Shown here: positions 19,832 to 30,500 of the stretch, one piece after another | Layout of the letters: each line of letters begins with the position of its first letter | Numbering within the stretch: position 1 is the stretch's first letter | Source of the DNA: Stieleria magnilauensis | GTDB lineage: Bacteria; Planctomycetota; Planctomycetia; Pirellulales; Pirellulaceae | Assembly: GCA_007753675.1 (NCBI GenBank) | Contig: CP036432.1 | Location: 3,260,394 to 3,324,393 of the forward strand | Direction: 5' to 3' | Length of the DNA: 64,000 nt | The notes under the pieces: model-generated | Told to the model about the DNA's origin: nothing | Database searches by the model: none | The model's input: only the letters and a program-made list of their open reading frames with translations | Translations under genes and position numbers: made by a program

Positions 19832-21424
19832 ATGCTTCCTCACCTCATTCGCACGCCGGCGTTCGCTCGATACTTGACCGCGGCGTTGCTCGGGATTCTC
19901 GTTTGCTCTACGGTTTCGGCTCAGGTTGCTTCGCCACCGCTGTTCAAGGTGCTGCTGAAGAATTCGTCCAAGCCCGTTATCGGAACGCTCATCAGCCAAG
20001 ACACCGAGAATGTGACGATCCAAGACATTGACACCAATACCAATGTCCGATTCGAGCGAAGCAATGTCAAAGAGGTGATCACACCCTTCCCATTCGATGA
20101 CGCGGTGGAGTCGATCGGACTGGCAGAAATGTTGAGTTGGAAGATCGGACAAGTTGCGGCACAGAGGAAATTGCCCGGCCGGATCGCCAAGGTGTCGTCG
20201 CAAGTCGTTTACCTCACACTTGGAACGAACAGCGGTATTCGTGAAGGCACAATCCTCTCCGTTTTCCGAAATGAAGGGGAAATCAAAGATCCGGTTAGCG
20301 GCGATGTGATCGCGGTCGAACGTCCGAAAATTGCTCAAGTTCAGGTCATCGAAGCCCAGGAAAAATATTGCAAAGCCAAATTGGTCGGGAATCTGGAACC
20401 CGAATTACGAGTAGGTGATGAAGTCGAACCCGATCTCGATCTGCGAGTCGCGGTTTGTCCCATCCGAGATCAGAATGGAGAATCCGTGGATGAAACACTT
20501 GTCATGGCTGAAGATATCACCACCAGACTCGTCAACCGAAAAGTTGCCGTCGTCGATCGTGGATCACTGGGACAAGTCCTCGGGGAGTTGCTCGTACAAA
20601 ACACACCCCTGTTCGATCCCAAAACAGCTCAAAAGTTGGGCGACTTGACAGGGGCGACGCATGTCCTGGCTGGAAAAGTTGTCCCCAGTGGCCGCACTCG
20701 GGGCATCGCTTACGTCCGATTGATCGATGTGCAGACCGGAAGAATCATCGTCGCAACCTCCACTTCGATCAGTTTGACCCGTACGATCACGCAAGCGGCA
20801 GGCGACCACGCAGCGGGGCGTCCCAGGCTTGCCATGACGGACCGAAACGCCAAAGCCTTGGGCAGTTCGCGAGTCCTGCCGTCATTCCTCACGACTCGAT
20901 CGCGTTATCAGAAAGGAGAATCCGGCGGTATTCGTATTCAGGGCTACAACGAGTTTACCTATCGAGAACAAGGCGTGATTTTCACCAAAGACATCGGTTG
21001 TGGTTCGAGTGATTTTACCTTCGAGGTGGTCGTCCAATTTGGACACGAAGACATGGTGGCGAACATTGGCATCGGATACGGCGTCGCGGATCGTAGCTAC
21101 AACGGACTGAAAGATTCGGTGTATTTACGGCTGCATTCACCACACATGCGAATCGAACCCGGAAAAGTCAAACTCAATCGCTTCAAGCTGGGTGAAGAGG
21201 AAATCGGTGAATTACCGACTACGGGTCCTCATCTCGTGCGGATTACCAGGGTGGACAATACCGTGACGTTTCAAGTCGATTCGGGTAACGACGGTCCTTC
21301 CGACGACGATTTTGAAACGACGATCGCCGACTTCAAGGATTTCGCACCATTCCTTCATTCAAAGAACTCCCCGCTGTTCTTCGCAGGCGCAGGCGAATAC
21401 GTGACAGCAACGCTCTCGAAATGA
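19832..21424 (+). CDS. exported CsgG-domain-like protein
   Basis: 530 residues with a signal peptide (LTAALLGILVCSTVSAQ). After an N-terminal region of about 170 residues rich in beta-strands (KVLLKNSSKPVIGTLISQDT, NVKEVITPFPFDDA), residues about 205-315 resemble CsgG/FlgO-type domains: LRVAVCPIRD, ITTRLVNRKVAVVDRGSLGQVLGELL, GATHVLAGKVV, YVRLIDVQTGRIIVATSTSI. The last 200 residues form a separate beta-rich unit (EFTYREQGVIFTKDIG, FTFEVVVQFGH), perhaps lectin-like. No lipobox cysteine is seen at the signal cleavage site, unlike true CsgG, so a secretion channel role is uncertain. Its partner is unknown. Confidence 0.68.
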   Translation: MLPHLIRTPAFARYLTAALLGILVCSTVSAQVASPPLFKVLLKNSSKPVIGTLISQDTENVTIQDIDTNTNVRFERSNVKEVITPFPFDDAVESIGLAEMLSWKIGQVAAQRKLPGRIAKVSSQVVYLTLGTNSGIREGTILSVFRNEGEIKDPVSGDVIAVERPKIAQVQVIEAQEKYCKAKLVGNLEPELRVGDEVEPDLDLRVAVCPIRDQNGESVDETLVMAEDITTRLVNRKVAVVDRGSLGQVLGELLVQNTPLFDPKTAQKLGDLTGATHVLAGKVVPSGRTRGIAYVRLIDVQTGRIIVATSTSISLTRTITQAAGDHAAGRPRLAMTDRNAKALGSSRVLPSFLTTRSRYQKGESGGIRIQGYNEFTYREQGVIFTKDIGCGSSDFTFEVVVQFGHEDMVANIGIGYGVADRSYNGLKDSVYLRLHSPHMRIEPGKVKLNRFKLGEEEIGELPTTGPHLVRITRVDNTVTFQVDSGNDGPSDDDFETTIADFKDFAPFLHSKNSPLFFAGAGEYVTATLSK

Positions 21425-21472
21425 AGTGAGAGCACGGCGAAATTGATGACGTCTGAGTCTGGCGTGATGGGT

Positions 21473-24400
21473 TTACCTGCGTGTGCCCAACATCAGATAC
21501 GCGAACAGGTCGATGATCTGTTGGTCGGTCATGTCTTTGAAAACCTGTTCGGGCATCAGCGACGTCTTGATCGCTTTGAATTCTTCCAGCTCGTCGCGCA
21601 CCAGCACGACCGTCTGGTCATCGGCGGTGCGAAGCGTGACGGTCTTGGGATCCTGGGCGGCCATCATGCCGGTAACGACGCGGCCATCGAGTGTCAGCGC
21701 CATGTACGACTGAAAGCCTTCGCGGATTTCGAGACTCGGTTCGATGATCGCCGGCAACCAGAACTTCAAACTGCCTCGTTCGTAACCGTCCAATGGTGGA
21801 CCGATCGTCTTTCCGTCGCCGAATAACTTGTGACACGTCCCGCACTTGGTCATGAAGTGTGTTTTGCCTGCGTCGGGATCGCCGGCGGAATGACTCAGCA
21901 AATCCGTCAGCCGCTCGATCTCGGCAATTTTCTCTGCCGAGGACACCGTCACGGCTTTGCCGAAGGCTTGTTCGACCCGGGCGATGAATGCCGGGTCCTG
22001 GTAAGTGCGCAATCGCTGGATGACGTCTTCGGGGACTTCAGGGACACGCACCCGCCACTGAATCACTTCTTCGAGCAATCGGTCGGCCCAGGCGGCACGG
22101 CTAGCCAGCGTTCGGCAGGCGGCGGCTCGCAGCCCATGTTCGCGTGAGATTTTTCCGTAGAACGCGCCGATCAACCCGGTTGCGATTCGGACATCGTCGA
22201 AATTGGCCAGCGTACTGATCGCGACACGTTGCAGCGCCGGTTCGCTGGTCTCACGCCCCGTCGCCAACCGCAACAGGGCATCCACACTCATGGGCTCGCG
22301 CAACTCGCCGAGTGCGTAGGCGAGTTCGATCCTCAGCCCGAGATCGGTCGTGGAGTCACGCAACAGTTTGATCGCGGCGTCCGCGGCGCCCTCGCGACCG
22401 CTGCGAAGTGCCAGCACCGCCCCGGATTCACCGCGAGATTCCTGATAGGCGGACAGCGCGCGGTCGAGACGTTTGGGCAGCTCCGGGATCGACCTGCCTT
22501 GGAACGCTTTGGTCAGCCCGACCAACAAGATGTCGCGGGTTGCGTCGTCCGGGGCCAGGGCAACCAGGTTGTCGCAGTGTTCCATGTCGGCGGCTGTTCC
22601 GGCGGCCGCATAGCGTTGGGCCAGACGGCCAAGAATGTGTTGGCGCACCAACGGGCGGCCCCATGACGCATCGTCAGAGAAGAATGCGTTGATCGCATCC
22701 CAATCATCTGCGTGGGCTTCGACCGCCCACCAATACAACAGCGGCAAGTGCGGGTCGTTTCCGTCTTCGTCGCGTCGCGTCAGGCGGTCGATGATTGCCA
22801 AACCCGTCTCACTGTCGATCCGCTTGGCCGTCGAGGCGAGTTGGCTGCGGACTTGTAGATCGGGTTCGTTCTCCGCCAGTGAAACCAGCTGGCGATGGCC
22901 TTCATGCCGATCCCCCAACAACCGAACGGTCCAACGTCGGATCTGGGGATCGTCGTGCCGCAACCAATCGGCGGCCCGCTCGGTCGACAGTTGCCCCATC
23001 AGATTCAGTGCCCAGAGCGATTCCAGCGACCCCGATTGGTCGACACGTTTGACAAGCGTCTCGGTCGCATCGCTGTCGTTGCGCCAACCGAGGACCAAAG
23101 CGGCGCGGCGGCGGAGCCATTTGTTGGGCGAGTCGAACAGGGCGATCAGGTCGTCGCTGGACAGGGCGGTGAGATCGCCGGAGCGGTAGACGGGCTTAGA
23201 TCCCTTGGGGCGGATGCGATAGATCCGTCCGCTGTTCTTGTGCCAGTCGTCGACGGGATTGACGTGGGACAAACGGGTGTCGTACCAGTCCGCGATGTAG
23301 ATCGCGCCGTCGGGCCCGGCGCCGGCGTACACCGGCCGAAACCAGCGATCGTCGGTTTCGATCAGGTTTTCGACGTCTTCGGTGCGATAGGTCGATCCAT
23401 CCGGAATCAGACGACTGTTCCAAACCAGATTGTGCAACGAATTCGGTGCGACAATGGATCGGTCAAAGTCTTTTGAAAACAACCCGCCATCATAGATCAT
23501 GAAGGCTTGAGCAAACCGTCGGGTGTCGCCTTTCATCGGCATGCCGGTGAAGTAGCCGAACGCATAGGGATTGGTCAGCGGACCGTGCTTGCCCCAGTTC
23601 TTGTCCGAATAGCTGCCTTGCGGATAGTGATACCCGCGTTTGCTACCGCCGTTGGTTCCCGAAAAAACTTGTCCGTACGAATCGATCTCCAGGCTGAACG
23701 TGTTCCCGCCGCCCTCGGCATAGATTTCGAAGACTTTCGATTCGGGGTGATATCGCCAAATACACTGGCCTTCGAAACGAACGCCCTTGGTCACTTGTGA
23801 GCTGACCGTTCCGGCCGTGGTGCTGCCGTTGGCACCGTACAGCCAACCATCCGGCCCCCACAACAGGCTGTTGGCCACCGAATGCGTGTCTTGCAGCCCG
23901 AATCCCGACAGATGCACTTCCGGATCGCCGTCGGGCACGTCATCGCCGTCGGCATCGGGATAATGCAGCAAATACGGCGGGTTCAACACCCAGATGCCTT
24001 TCGGACCGACTTGGACCGAGGTGGCGATGTTGAGTCCCGTGATGACGTCCTTGCTGGCGTCATACAGACCGTCGCCGTCGGTATCGCTGAACACCGTGAT
24101 CTTGTCCGCACCCACGGCGCCGTGGGGCGGCGGTTCGGGCACCTTGTCGTAAACAGCCCGCAGGTATTGATCGAAACGCTCGACCTTCAGCCCGGCAGGG
24201 TACTGGTACTGGCGGTACTGCACCGCCCACATGCGACCGCGTGAATCCCAGGACAGAAACAACGGCTGCGAAAGCTCGGGTTCGTGGGCGATCAAATCGG
24301 CTTCGACGTCGCTGCGGAGCCGAAGCCGGTCGATCATCTGATCCGGCGGTGTCAGCTCGGACGCGTCACGTTGGGCGCCCTTGGCGGAGAACGTGCGAAA

Positions 24401-24520
24401 GATCTCCGCGACCTTTTCGTTGCCGGCGGGGCTGTCCGTTGAACTCGTTTGCGCGAGGGAGTGCCGGATCGAAAGCAAGCCGGTGGCCCAAACGACCATC
24501 ATCAAAACAACGAATCGCAT
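21473..24520 (-). CDS. PVC-type heme-binding CxxCH protein with dehydrogenase-like propeller and HEAT-like repeats
   Basis: 1015 residues from the ATG at 24520, which has GGGGA five bases upstream and opens a signal peptide (MRFVVLMMVVWATGLLSIR). A GTG four codons earlier overlaps that site. Residues about 60-440 form the membrane-bound-dehydrogenase-type propeller common in planctomycetes and verrucomicrobia (PLFLSWDSRGRMWAVQYRQY, ADKITVFSDTDGDG, WYDTRLSHVNPVDDWHKNSG). About 445-850 is alpha-helical HEAT-like. The C-terminal cytochrome c domain has CGTCH at 893-897 and a likely distal Met in the following 100 residues. It is probably a periplasmic redox enzyme on a sugar or alcohol; substrate unknown. 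Convergent with the CsgG-like gene. Confidence 0.88.
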   Translation of the reverse strand: MRFVVLMMVVWATGLLSIRHSLAQTSSTDSPAGNEKVAEIFRTFSAKGAQRDASELTPPDQMIDRLRLRSDVEADLIAHEPELSQPLFLSWDSRGRMWAVQYRQYQYPAGLKVERFDQYLRAVYDKVPEPPPHGAVGADKITVFSDTDGDGLYDASKDVITGLNIATSVQVGPKGIWVLNPPYLLHYPDADGDDVPDGDPEVHLSGFGLQDTHSVANSLLWGPDGWLYGANGSTTAGTVSSQVTKGVRFEGQCIWRYHPESKVFEIYAEGGGNTFSLEIDSYGQVFSGTNGGSKRGYHYPQGSYSDKNWGKHGPLTNPYAFGYFTGMPMKGDTRRFAQAFMIYDGGLFSKDFDRSIVAPNSLHNLVWNSRLIPDGSTYRTEDVENLIETDDRWFRPVYAGAGPDGAIYIADWYDTRLSHVNPVDDWHKNSGRIYRIRPKGSKPVYRSGDLTALSSDDLIALFDSPNKWLRRRAALVLGWRNDSDATETLVKRVDQSGSLESLWALNLMGQLSTERAADWLRHDDPQIRRWTVRLLGDRHEGHRQLVSLAENEPDLQVRSQLASTAKRIDSETGLAIIDRLTRRDEDGNDPHLPLLYWWAVEAHADDWDAINAFFSDDASWGRPLVRQHILGRLAQRYAAAGTAADMEHCDNLVALAPDDATRDILLVGLTKAFQGRSIPELPKRLDRALSAYQESRGESGAVLALRSGREGAADAAIKLLRDSTTDLGLRIELAYALGELREPMSVDALLRLATGRETSEPALQRVAISTLANFDDVRIATGLIGAFYGKISREHGLRAAACRTLASRAAWADRLLEEVIQWRVRVPEVPEDVIQRLRTYQDPAFIARVEQAFGKAVTVSSAEKIAEIERLTDLLSHSAGDPDAGKTHFMTKCGTCHKLFGDGKTIGPPLDGYERGSLKFWLPAIIEPSLEIREGFQSYMALTLDGRVVTGMMAAQDPKTVTLRTADDQTVVLVRDELEEFKAIKTSLMPEQVFKDMTDQQIIDLFAYLMLGTRR

Positions 24521-25070
24521 CAAATTCCCCACAGAAAAAGGTGACGGACGGCCGAACAGCCGGCCCTAATAAACCTTGCAAGATGATAGCCGACCGCCCC
24601 CCGCTTTGCTCGACTCTCGGACGCACCACGTTACACGGTGGGTTCGTCATTGAGGTGTGAAGCCACCCTCCCCTGGCAGCATTGGTATCTACACATCGTT
24701 TGTATGTCAGATCGGTTCTGAGTTTGTGCATGGCCGTTGGCCAAATCCAACCTCATTGCGATGAGGTTCCTGGGGCGGCGCAACCATCGCAAATGCTCCG
24801 TTTGCTTGCCCCAGGCTAAGGATATGCATGCCCTTTGGGCAAAAAGCGACTTGTGTAGATACCAACCTCCCCGGCAGGGAGGGTCGAGCGCAGCGAGCAG
24901 AGGGTCGTTGCTCCTCGCTGGTTGCTATCAATCGGTGCCGTGAAACTGACCTTCCACTGAGCAGACGGGCTGACGTATGTTTCACGCGCAATGAAACCGC
25001 GGGTGTGGACGTCGACACGGCTCTTTCGATCTCGCGGCGCGAAACACTTTCCCAGGGATGGGATCATTTG
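24521..25070. other. intergenic region with structured repeats
   Basis: 550 bp between divergent genes with no convincing ORF; the frame of the coiled-coil gene is open from 24828 but its first 81 codons do not resemble the protein. It holds the terminal-inverted-repeat unit at 24664-24885 and several hairpins. TATCAT on the minus strand (24583-24588) is a weak -10 candidate for the CxxCH gene. Confidence 0.5.
24664..24885. repeat. element with inverted termini and internal hairpins
   Basis: TTGGTATCTACACA at 24682-24695 is exactly inverted at 24852-24865, and the similarity extends outward into ACCCTCCC / GGGAGGGT blocks, giving termini of about 32 bp and a unit of about 220 bp. Inside are a perfect 8-bp hairpin (24749-24756 with 24761-24768), a pair CCTGGGGC 24769-24776 / GCCCCAGG 24808-24815, and a short stem near 24731-24743. 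The right end also forms CCTCCC/GGGAGG (24866-24882). It codes for nothing recognisable, so it may be a non-autonomous mobile unit. Confidence 0.6.
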
Positions 25071-27284
25071 ATGGACGATCGCCGGCGCACCCATTACACC
25101 ACCGCTCCGCAGGCCTACCACACGCATTCGGTCGGCATGCCCCCCGACGTAATGCATGACACGGCAAGGCTTGGTTTGCCCCCTTGGCCGGCGGCCGATT
25201 TCCGTTTGTACCATGCCGAAATCGCGCGTCTGCGCCAGCTGCTCGAGTCCACTCATGCTGGCAACAACCGGCAAGCCGCTGAGATCCGCCGACGGGCCGA
25301 GCAAGCGCTGGCGCAACAAAAACAGTTCTTGGTGGGAAAAATCGAAACGCTGCAACAACAGCTCTCGGTGTTGCAGCATGAAACGCGGAGCGAACGGGAC
25401 AACCACGAGCAAGAAATCGCGACCGTCAAACAACAACTTGCCGAAGCTCGTAGCGCAGCCCAAGCCGTCAACCGGCACGTTGCGACGTTGAAACATGAAC
25501 TGAAGCACGTCGCGCAGGCCGCGTCGGCCGAACAAGAATCGCTCCAACGCGCCCACGATTCCTTCGTCAGCCGGCACCACGCAGCGATCGCGGACAAGCT
25601 CGCAACGATCAAAGCCCTGCAACAGCAGATGGATGACCAGGACGAGATCCTGGAACATTGGAAAACCGCTCAAGAACAAGCTGTCCAGCTGAGCGAATGG
25701 TATGAAAGCGAGCACGAGCGAGAACGTCTCCGGTACACGCAACTGGTCGACGAATTCGCCCGATTCCGATCCAAAACCTCCGAAGCGTTCGCGATCTGCG
25801 AAGACGAACTCGAAACGCTGGAGGCGACCGTCGGGATCTTGCAAACCGACCACGAAATGGTGGAGCTGATCAACGCCGACCTGGATCATCTGGCGGACAA
25901 GCGGGAATCGGAAATCCGGCAGTTGCAGACCGAGCTTGAGGCGGTGCTTGTCGAATCTTCCTGTGATCGGCAAGAATCCCAGCGTGCCATCGAGATGCTT
26001 CGCAATCAGCTTCACGACACCACCGCGCGACTGACGGCGGTCTCGGAAGAGAAAACGTCGCTGATCGAGACCGTCGCGAGTTTGAAGGCCAACTCGGATG
26101 ACTTCGACGCGTCCTTGTTTGCCAAGGATCAAGAGATCGATGCGACCAAACGACTCGCCGCCGACGCACAACGACAGCTGGAACAAACGCGGCGCGAAAA
26201 CAACGGACTGGTCAGCCAGAATGACCAGCTGAGGCATCGCGTCGGTGATCTGACGAAAGAGATCACAATCGTGCAGACCGAACTCGCCGATGCCAATCAG
26301 CGTGCCGACCAGGCGGAGTCGATGCTGTTGGAACGGGATCACCAGCTTCGCGAGATTCAATCCGCCGCCCGAGCAGCGGACGCCAACGCGCTGTTGCGGG
26401 CCAACGAATCCGAACAACAATACGCCGTGGAACTGCAGCGTCTGGAGGCGGAACTGGAGCGGCAAAAACAGGCACAACACAGCGAGTCACAGCTCAGCGC
26501 CAACGATCAGGCGAAAGTCGCCGAACTCGAACATGCCCTCGCGGCCAGTCAACGATCGGTAGCCGTCTCGTCGACCGAGAACGATCGTCTGCAGCAAACC
26601 ATCGATCAGCTCCACTCGCGGCTGGCCGATGTCGAACGTGCTGCCGCGGCGAAAGCCGATCGAATCGAACTGCTCGAAGCCACGCTGAGCGAATTGCGTC
26701 AGGACGCATCGAGTCACCAACAAGAAAACGTGCAACTGCGAGCGGATCTGGCCGAGCGGCGGTCTCAACTGGCCGAGTCTGCCGATCGAATGGCCACCGC
26801 CCAACACACGATCGCGCAACTGACCGAGAAGCTGGACCAACAAGCGCAACAATTGGAACAGCTCGAGCAAACACGACAGCAACAGGTTTCCGAGCCCGTC
26901 CAGTCGGACCTTGAGGCCGAGTTGTCCGCTAAGTGGCAAGCTCAAGTGACCGAGTTGGAGCACAACCAAGTGACACTACGCGAGCGTCATCATCAAACTC
27001 AACTCGCCCAACAACAAACGATCGAGAGTCTGCAGCAGCAGCTTCTGGAACGAACCGCTCAATTTGAGTTGCTGGAACAACGAGCCGCGGCATCGAGCGA
27101 GGAGGTCCGTACGTTGCAGGCGCAGCTGGAGCACTGGTCGATGCAGGAGAGTCCGATCAATGAGGTGAAACGTCTGAGCAACGAATTGTCCCGCTGCATC
27201 AGCCAGCACGCACGTGAGCGGGAAGCCTTGCTATGGCGGATCGAACAACTGCAAACGGTACGTAGCCTGAGCCGCGCGGCTTAG
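25071..27284 (+). CDS. long coiled-coil protein
   Basis: 737 residues from the ATG at 25071, chosen because MDDRRRTHY begins a plausible N-terminus preceded by GGGA; the open frame upstream passes through repeat DNA. After a 50-residue histidine- and proline-containing head, residues about 50-730 are heptad-patterned and rich in Gln, Glu, Leu, Ala and Arg (ARLRQLLEST, QQQLSVLQHE, and so on to the end), an SMC- or myosin-like rod without an ATPase. It has no signal peptide or membrane segment, so it is likely cytoplasmic. No specific family is recognised. It lies convergent with the giant gene, 278 bp away. Confidence 0.8.
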   Translation: MDDRRRTHYTTAPQAYHTHSVGMPPDVMHDTARLGLPPWPAADFRLYHAEIARLRQLLESTHAGNNRQAAEIRRRAEQALAQQKQFLVGKIETLQQQLSVLQHETRSERDNHEQEIATVKQQLAEARSAAQAVNRHVATLKHELKHVAQAASAEQESLQRAHDSFVSRHHAAIADKLATIKALQQQMDDQDEILEHWKTAQEQAVQLSEWYESEHERERLRYTQLVDEFARFRSKTSEAFAICEDELETLEATVGILQTDHEMVELINADLDHLADKRESEIRQLQTELEAVLVESSCDRQESQRAIEMLRNQLHDTTARLTAVSEEKTSLIETVASLKANSDDFDASLFAKDQEIDATKRLAADAQRQLEQTRRENNGLVSQNDQLRHRVGDLTKEITIVQTELADANQRADQAESMLLERDHQLREIQSAARAADANALLRANESEQQYAVELQRLEAELERQKQAQHSESQLSANDQAKVAELEHALAASQRSVAVSSTENDRLQQTIDQLHSRLADVERAAAAKADRIELLEATLSELRQDASSHQQENVQLRADLAERRSQLAESADRMATAQHTIAQLTEKLDQQAQQLEQLEQTRQQQVSEPVQSDLEAELSAKWQAQVTELEHNQVTLRERHHQTQLAQQQTIESLQQQLLERTAQFELLEQRAAASSEEVRTLQAQLEHWSMQESPINEVKRLSNELSRCISQHAREREALLWRIEQLQTVRSLSRAA

Positions 27285-27335
27285 CCACACGCGAAACGCA
27301 AGACCGCAACGTGGAGCGTCGTTTGCTCTCGCTTG

Positions 27336-27403
27336 GGCCCGAAGGCTCGCGCCAAACGGCTGATCATCCATTGACATCAGCCGGTTCGCGCCAGCTTCCG
27401 GGC
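27336..27403. terminator. imperfect hairpin between convergent genes
   Basis: 27349-27364 pairs with 27376-27391 (about 13 of 16), and flanking GCCCGAAG / CTTCCGGGC blocks extend the stem. It sits between the coiled-coil gene stop and the giant gene stop, so a bidirectional transcript end is plausible. No T-run. Confidence 0.45.
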
Positions 27404-27562
27404 CTCGCCACTTCGGTTCGCTTGGCGGTCTGGCGTCCTGGTGAGCGTCGCGATGGCACGTGGTCGTGCGCGTGGCGATCCTCGCCGTCTGGGAACGGCG
27501 GCGACAGAGCGGACGGTGATCGTCCGCTCGTGAGTATCTGGCATCGATCCGATGCGAGCCGA

Positions 27563-30500
27563 TTAGATCAGATCACCGAAGGCGGCATCGAGGGCATCGA
27601 TCCGGTCGTCCTCGTCGTCATCGTCATCAAATGCGATCAAGTCGATCACGTCACTGACGAGTGCGGCGGGCGCGTCCTCGGAATCGTCGATGAATCCGAC
27701 TTGCTCGCCTTCGATCCCTTCACCTAGACCGCTAACGGCTTGGCGACGGGCCAATTCGTTGATCACCGCCAGGGCATCGAGCGGCGTGATCACTTTGTCG
27801 CCATTGACGTCAAAGTAGGGCGGTCCGAAATCGCTGTCCTCGACCGGGATTTGCGACGCGCCGGACCGGGCCAATCGGTTGATCACCAACAGGGCGTCGA
27901 TCGGTGAAATATCACCATCGTCGTTCACGTCGGGGTTCAGGTTGGGGTTCTGCAATCGGCTTCCGATCACTTGCACCCGCACCGTACCGGGGCTGCTGAC
28001 ACGTCCGGTGGTATCGGCGATCGTGTAGGTGAAGCGATCGATCCCGAGGAATCCATCGGCGGGAATGTATCGAATGGTGCCGTCGCCGAGCGGCACGACA
28101 TCGCCGCTGAACGGACTGTCAACGATTTGAATCGATGTCAGATCGAGTCCGCGGTTGGGTGCCCCGGTTGCAGCATCGGGATCTTGGTCATTGGCAGACA
28201 CGTTGATCACGATCGTTTCATTGAGGAACGTTGCCACCTGGTCGGTGCGAGCGATCGGGGCGGCATTGGCCGAGATGGTCACCAACGCTTCGGCGCTGAA
28301 CTGGCCGATATTGTCGGCCACGCGATAGCGGAACACATCTTCCAGAGCGAAGCTTGGCGACGCGGTGAAGGTGATGACACCGTCGTTGCTGATCGACAAC
28401 GAACCGAATGCCGGTTGCAGAGTGATTTCGATCGAGGCGGGATTCAAGGTACCGTCCACATCCGAATCGTTGGCCAGCACGTTGATGACCGTCGGTCCAG
28501 TCGGGTTGAGCGTCGGGTTATCCGGCCGAGCAACCGGCGCGTCATTGACACCGTTGACCGTCACCGCCACGGAGACGATGTTGCTCAGCGCCCCCTGGGA
28601 ATCGACCACGCGGTAGTTGAAGGCATCCACACCGGTGCTGCCCTGCGTCAAGGCTTGCAAGGCAATCGAGGTGGACGGATCGTAGGTGATGACCCCGGTC
28701 GCCTGATTGTATTGGACCCGGGCTCCGCTGAGTGAGAAGCTGTCGGTGGGCATGACGATCGTCAGCGTATCACTGGGATTGCCGATATCGGGATCGATGT
28801 CATTGCTCACCAATTGGTCCGCCGTCAGCGTCAGCACTGCGTCTTCGCTGGCCGTCACGCTGTCGGTGACCGCAACGGGCCGATCATTGACCGCCGTGAT
28901 CACCAACCGCAGCAATTCTTGAGCGCTGGATCCACCCAGCGAATCGATCGCCCTGACGGCTAGGTCGACCGAACCGTTGGCGTTGGCCGCCGGAATGAAT
29001 CGCAGGGTGCCGTCGTCGCTGATGGCTGGCAGTTGTTGGAACAAGCCTTCGGCGCCAACTGGCGTTGTGACTTCAAAGCGAACCGTTTGAGTCAACTCGT
29101 CGGCCGGTCCGGGGCTGATGTTGGAAGCCCACGGTTGGGAGTACGGGCCGCTGTCCTCGTCGACGGTGATCGGATTGGCGACGCGATCGAATGTCGGCGG
29201 ATCGTTCACCGGATTGACCCTCAACGTGAAGGTCCGCGGTGCCGTCGACGCAGCCGGTGTGCCATCGGTCGGCACATCGGTCAAGACGACACGGAAACTG
29301 GCGATACCATTGGCGTCACCGGCGGGCTCGAACAACAACTGGGCGGTGTTCGTGTCGCCATCGACGACCGCGACCGGTGCCGAAGCAAACAGGTTGGGAT
29401 CACCGGCAATCTGGGTAACGGTGAAGAACACGTCTTGGCTGCTGAGTTCGTCGAGCGCCGTTCGCGGACCAGGCAGAACATTGACCGCCCAGTCGTCGAT
29501 CGTCACGGCACCGGCGTCCTCGTCGACGATCACGTTGACCGGACCGCTGTATTGCGGCGTGTTGTTGACCGGCATCACGTGGATCGAAACCGAGTTGGCT
29601 GCGATCTGGGGATTGAAGCGTTCGACGCCGCCGGTCCCGAAGTCCACCGTCGTCCCATCATCGGTCACGGTGTAGATAAAGGAATCGGTTCCGACGAAGT
29701 TCGGACGGGGCGTGTAACGCAGGCCGATCAAGGCGCCACCACCATCACGAATTTGAGTGATCGAGCCACCACGCGCGGTTTGAAGCGGCGTCGGCTCCTT
29801 TAACTGCAGCGTTTGATTGCCGCCGGGGGTCAAGTCTTGCCCTTCATTGGCCGGCCCCACGGCAAACACATCCAACAGACCTCGGTCATTGCCGACGCCG
29901 ACACTGAAGATGTCCAGCGATCCGTCTTCATTGATCGAGAATTCCAGCGGATCGACATCGGTACGGACCACCGGAGGATCATTCTGCGGCAGGACATCGA
30001 TGGTGATCGTGACCGGATTCGACTTGTTCAAATCGCCTCGTGCCAGATCGTCGGCCCCGTTATCGACCAACACGATCTCAAAGTCAAAGCTGCCGAAGAC
30101 GTTCGGTGCCGGTTGGAACGACATCACGCCGGTCGGCGTGATTTGTGGGGGCGTCGAGAAATAGTCGCCCGCCACGCTTGAGTCGAAGGACAGCGGCGAG
30201 ACGGTGAACTGAACGGTTTGACCGTTGATCACATCGACTTCGTCAAACGCGGTCGCCGGGGGAGCCGGTTCGATGTCGAAGGCGAAGTTGTCAAACGTGA
30301 TCGGCGCGCTATCTTCGATGACTTCGATGCTCCGCAGCGGGCTGTTGGGGTCACCGAGCGTGACGGGCAACAGGTTGACCGCAAATTGCGGCCGGTCATT
30401 GACCGGATTGAGGACGAACTGCACAAAGTTGGCGGCCGTTCGCGGAGCGGAGCTGAAGCCTCCACCCTGATACGTCGTTCCGTCATCGATCACCGTGTAG

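Noticed and set aside
24816-26480. Minus-strand ORF of 554 codons opposite the coiled-coil gene
   Set aside because: The Leu/Phe/Arg-rich product is the antisense of a Gln/Glu heptad repeat.
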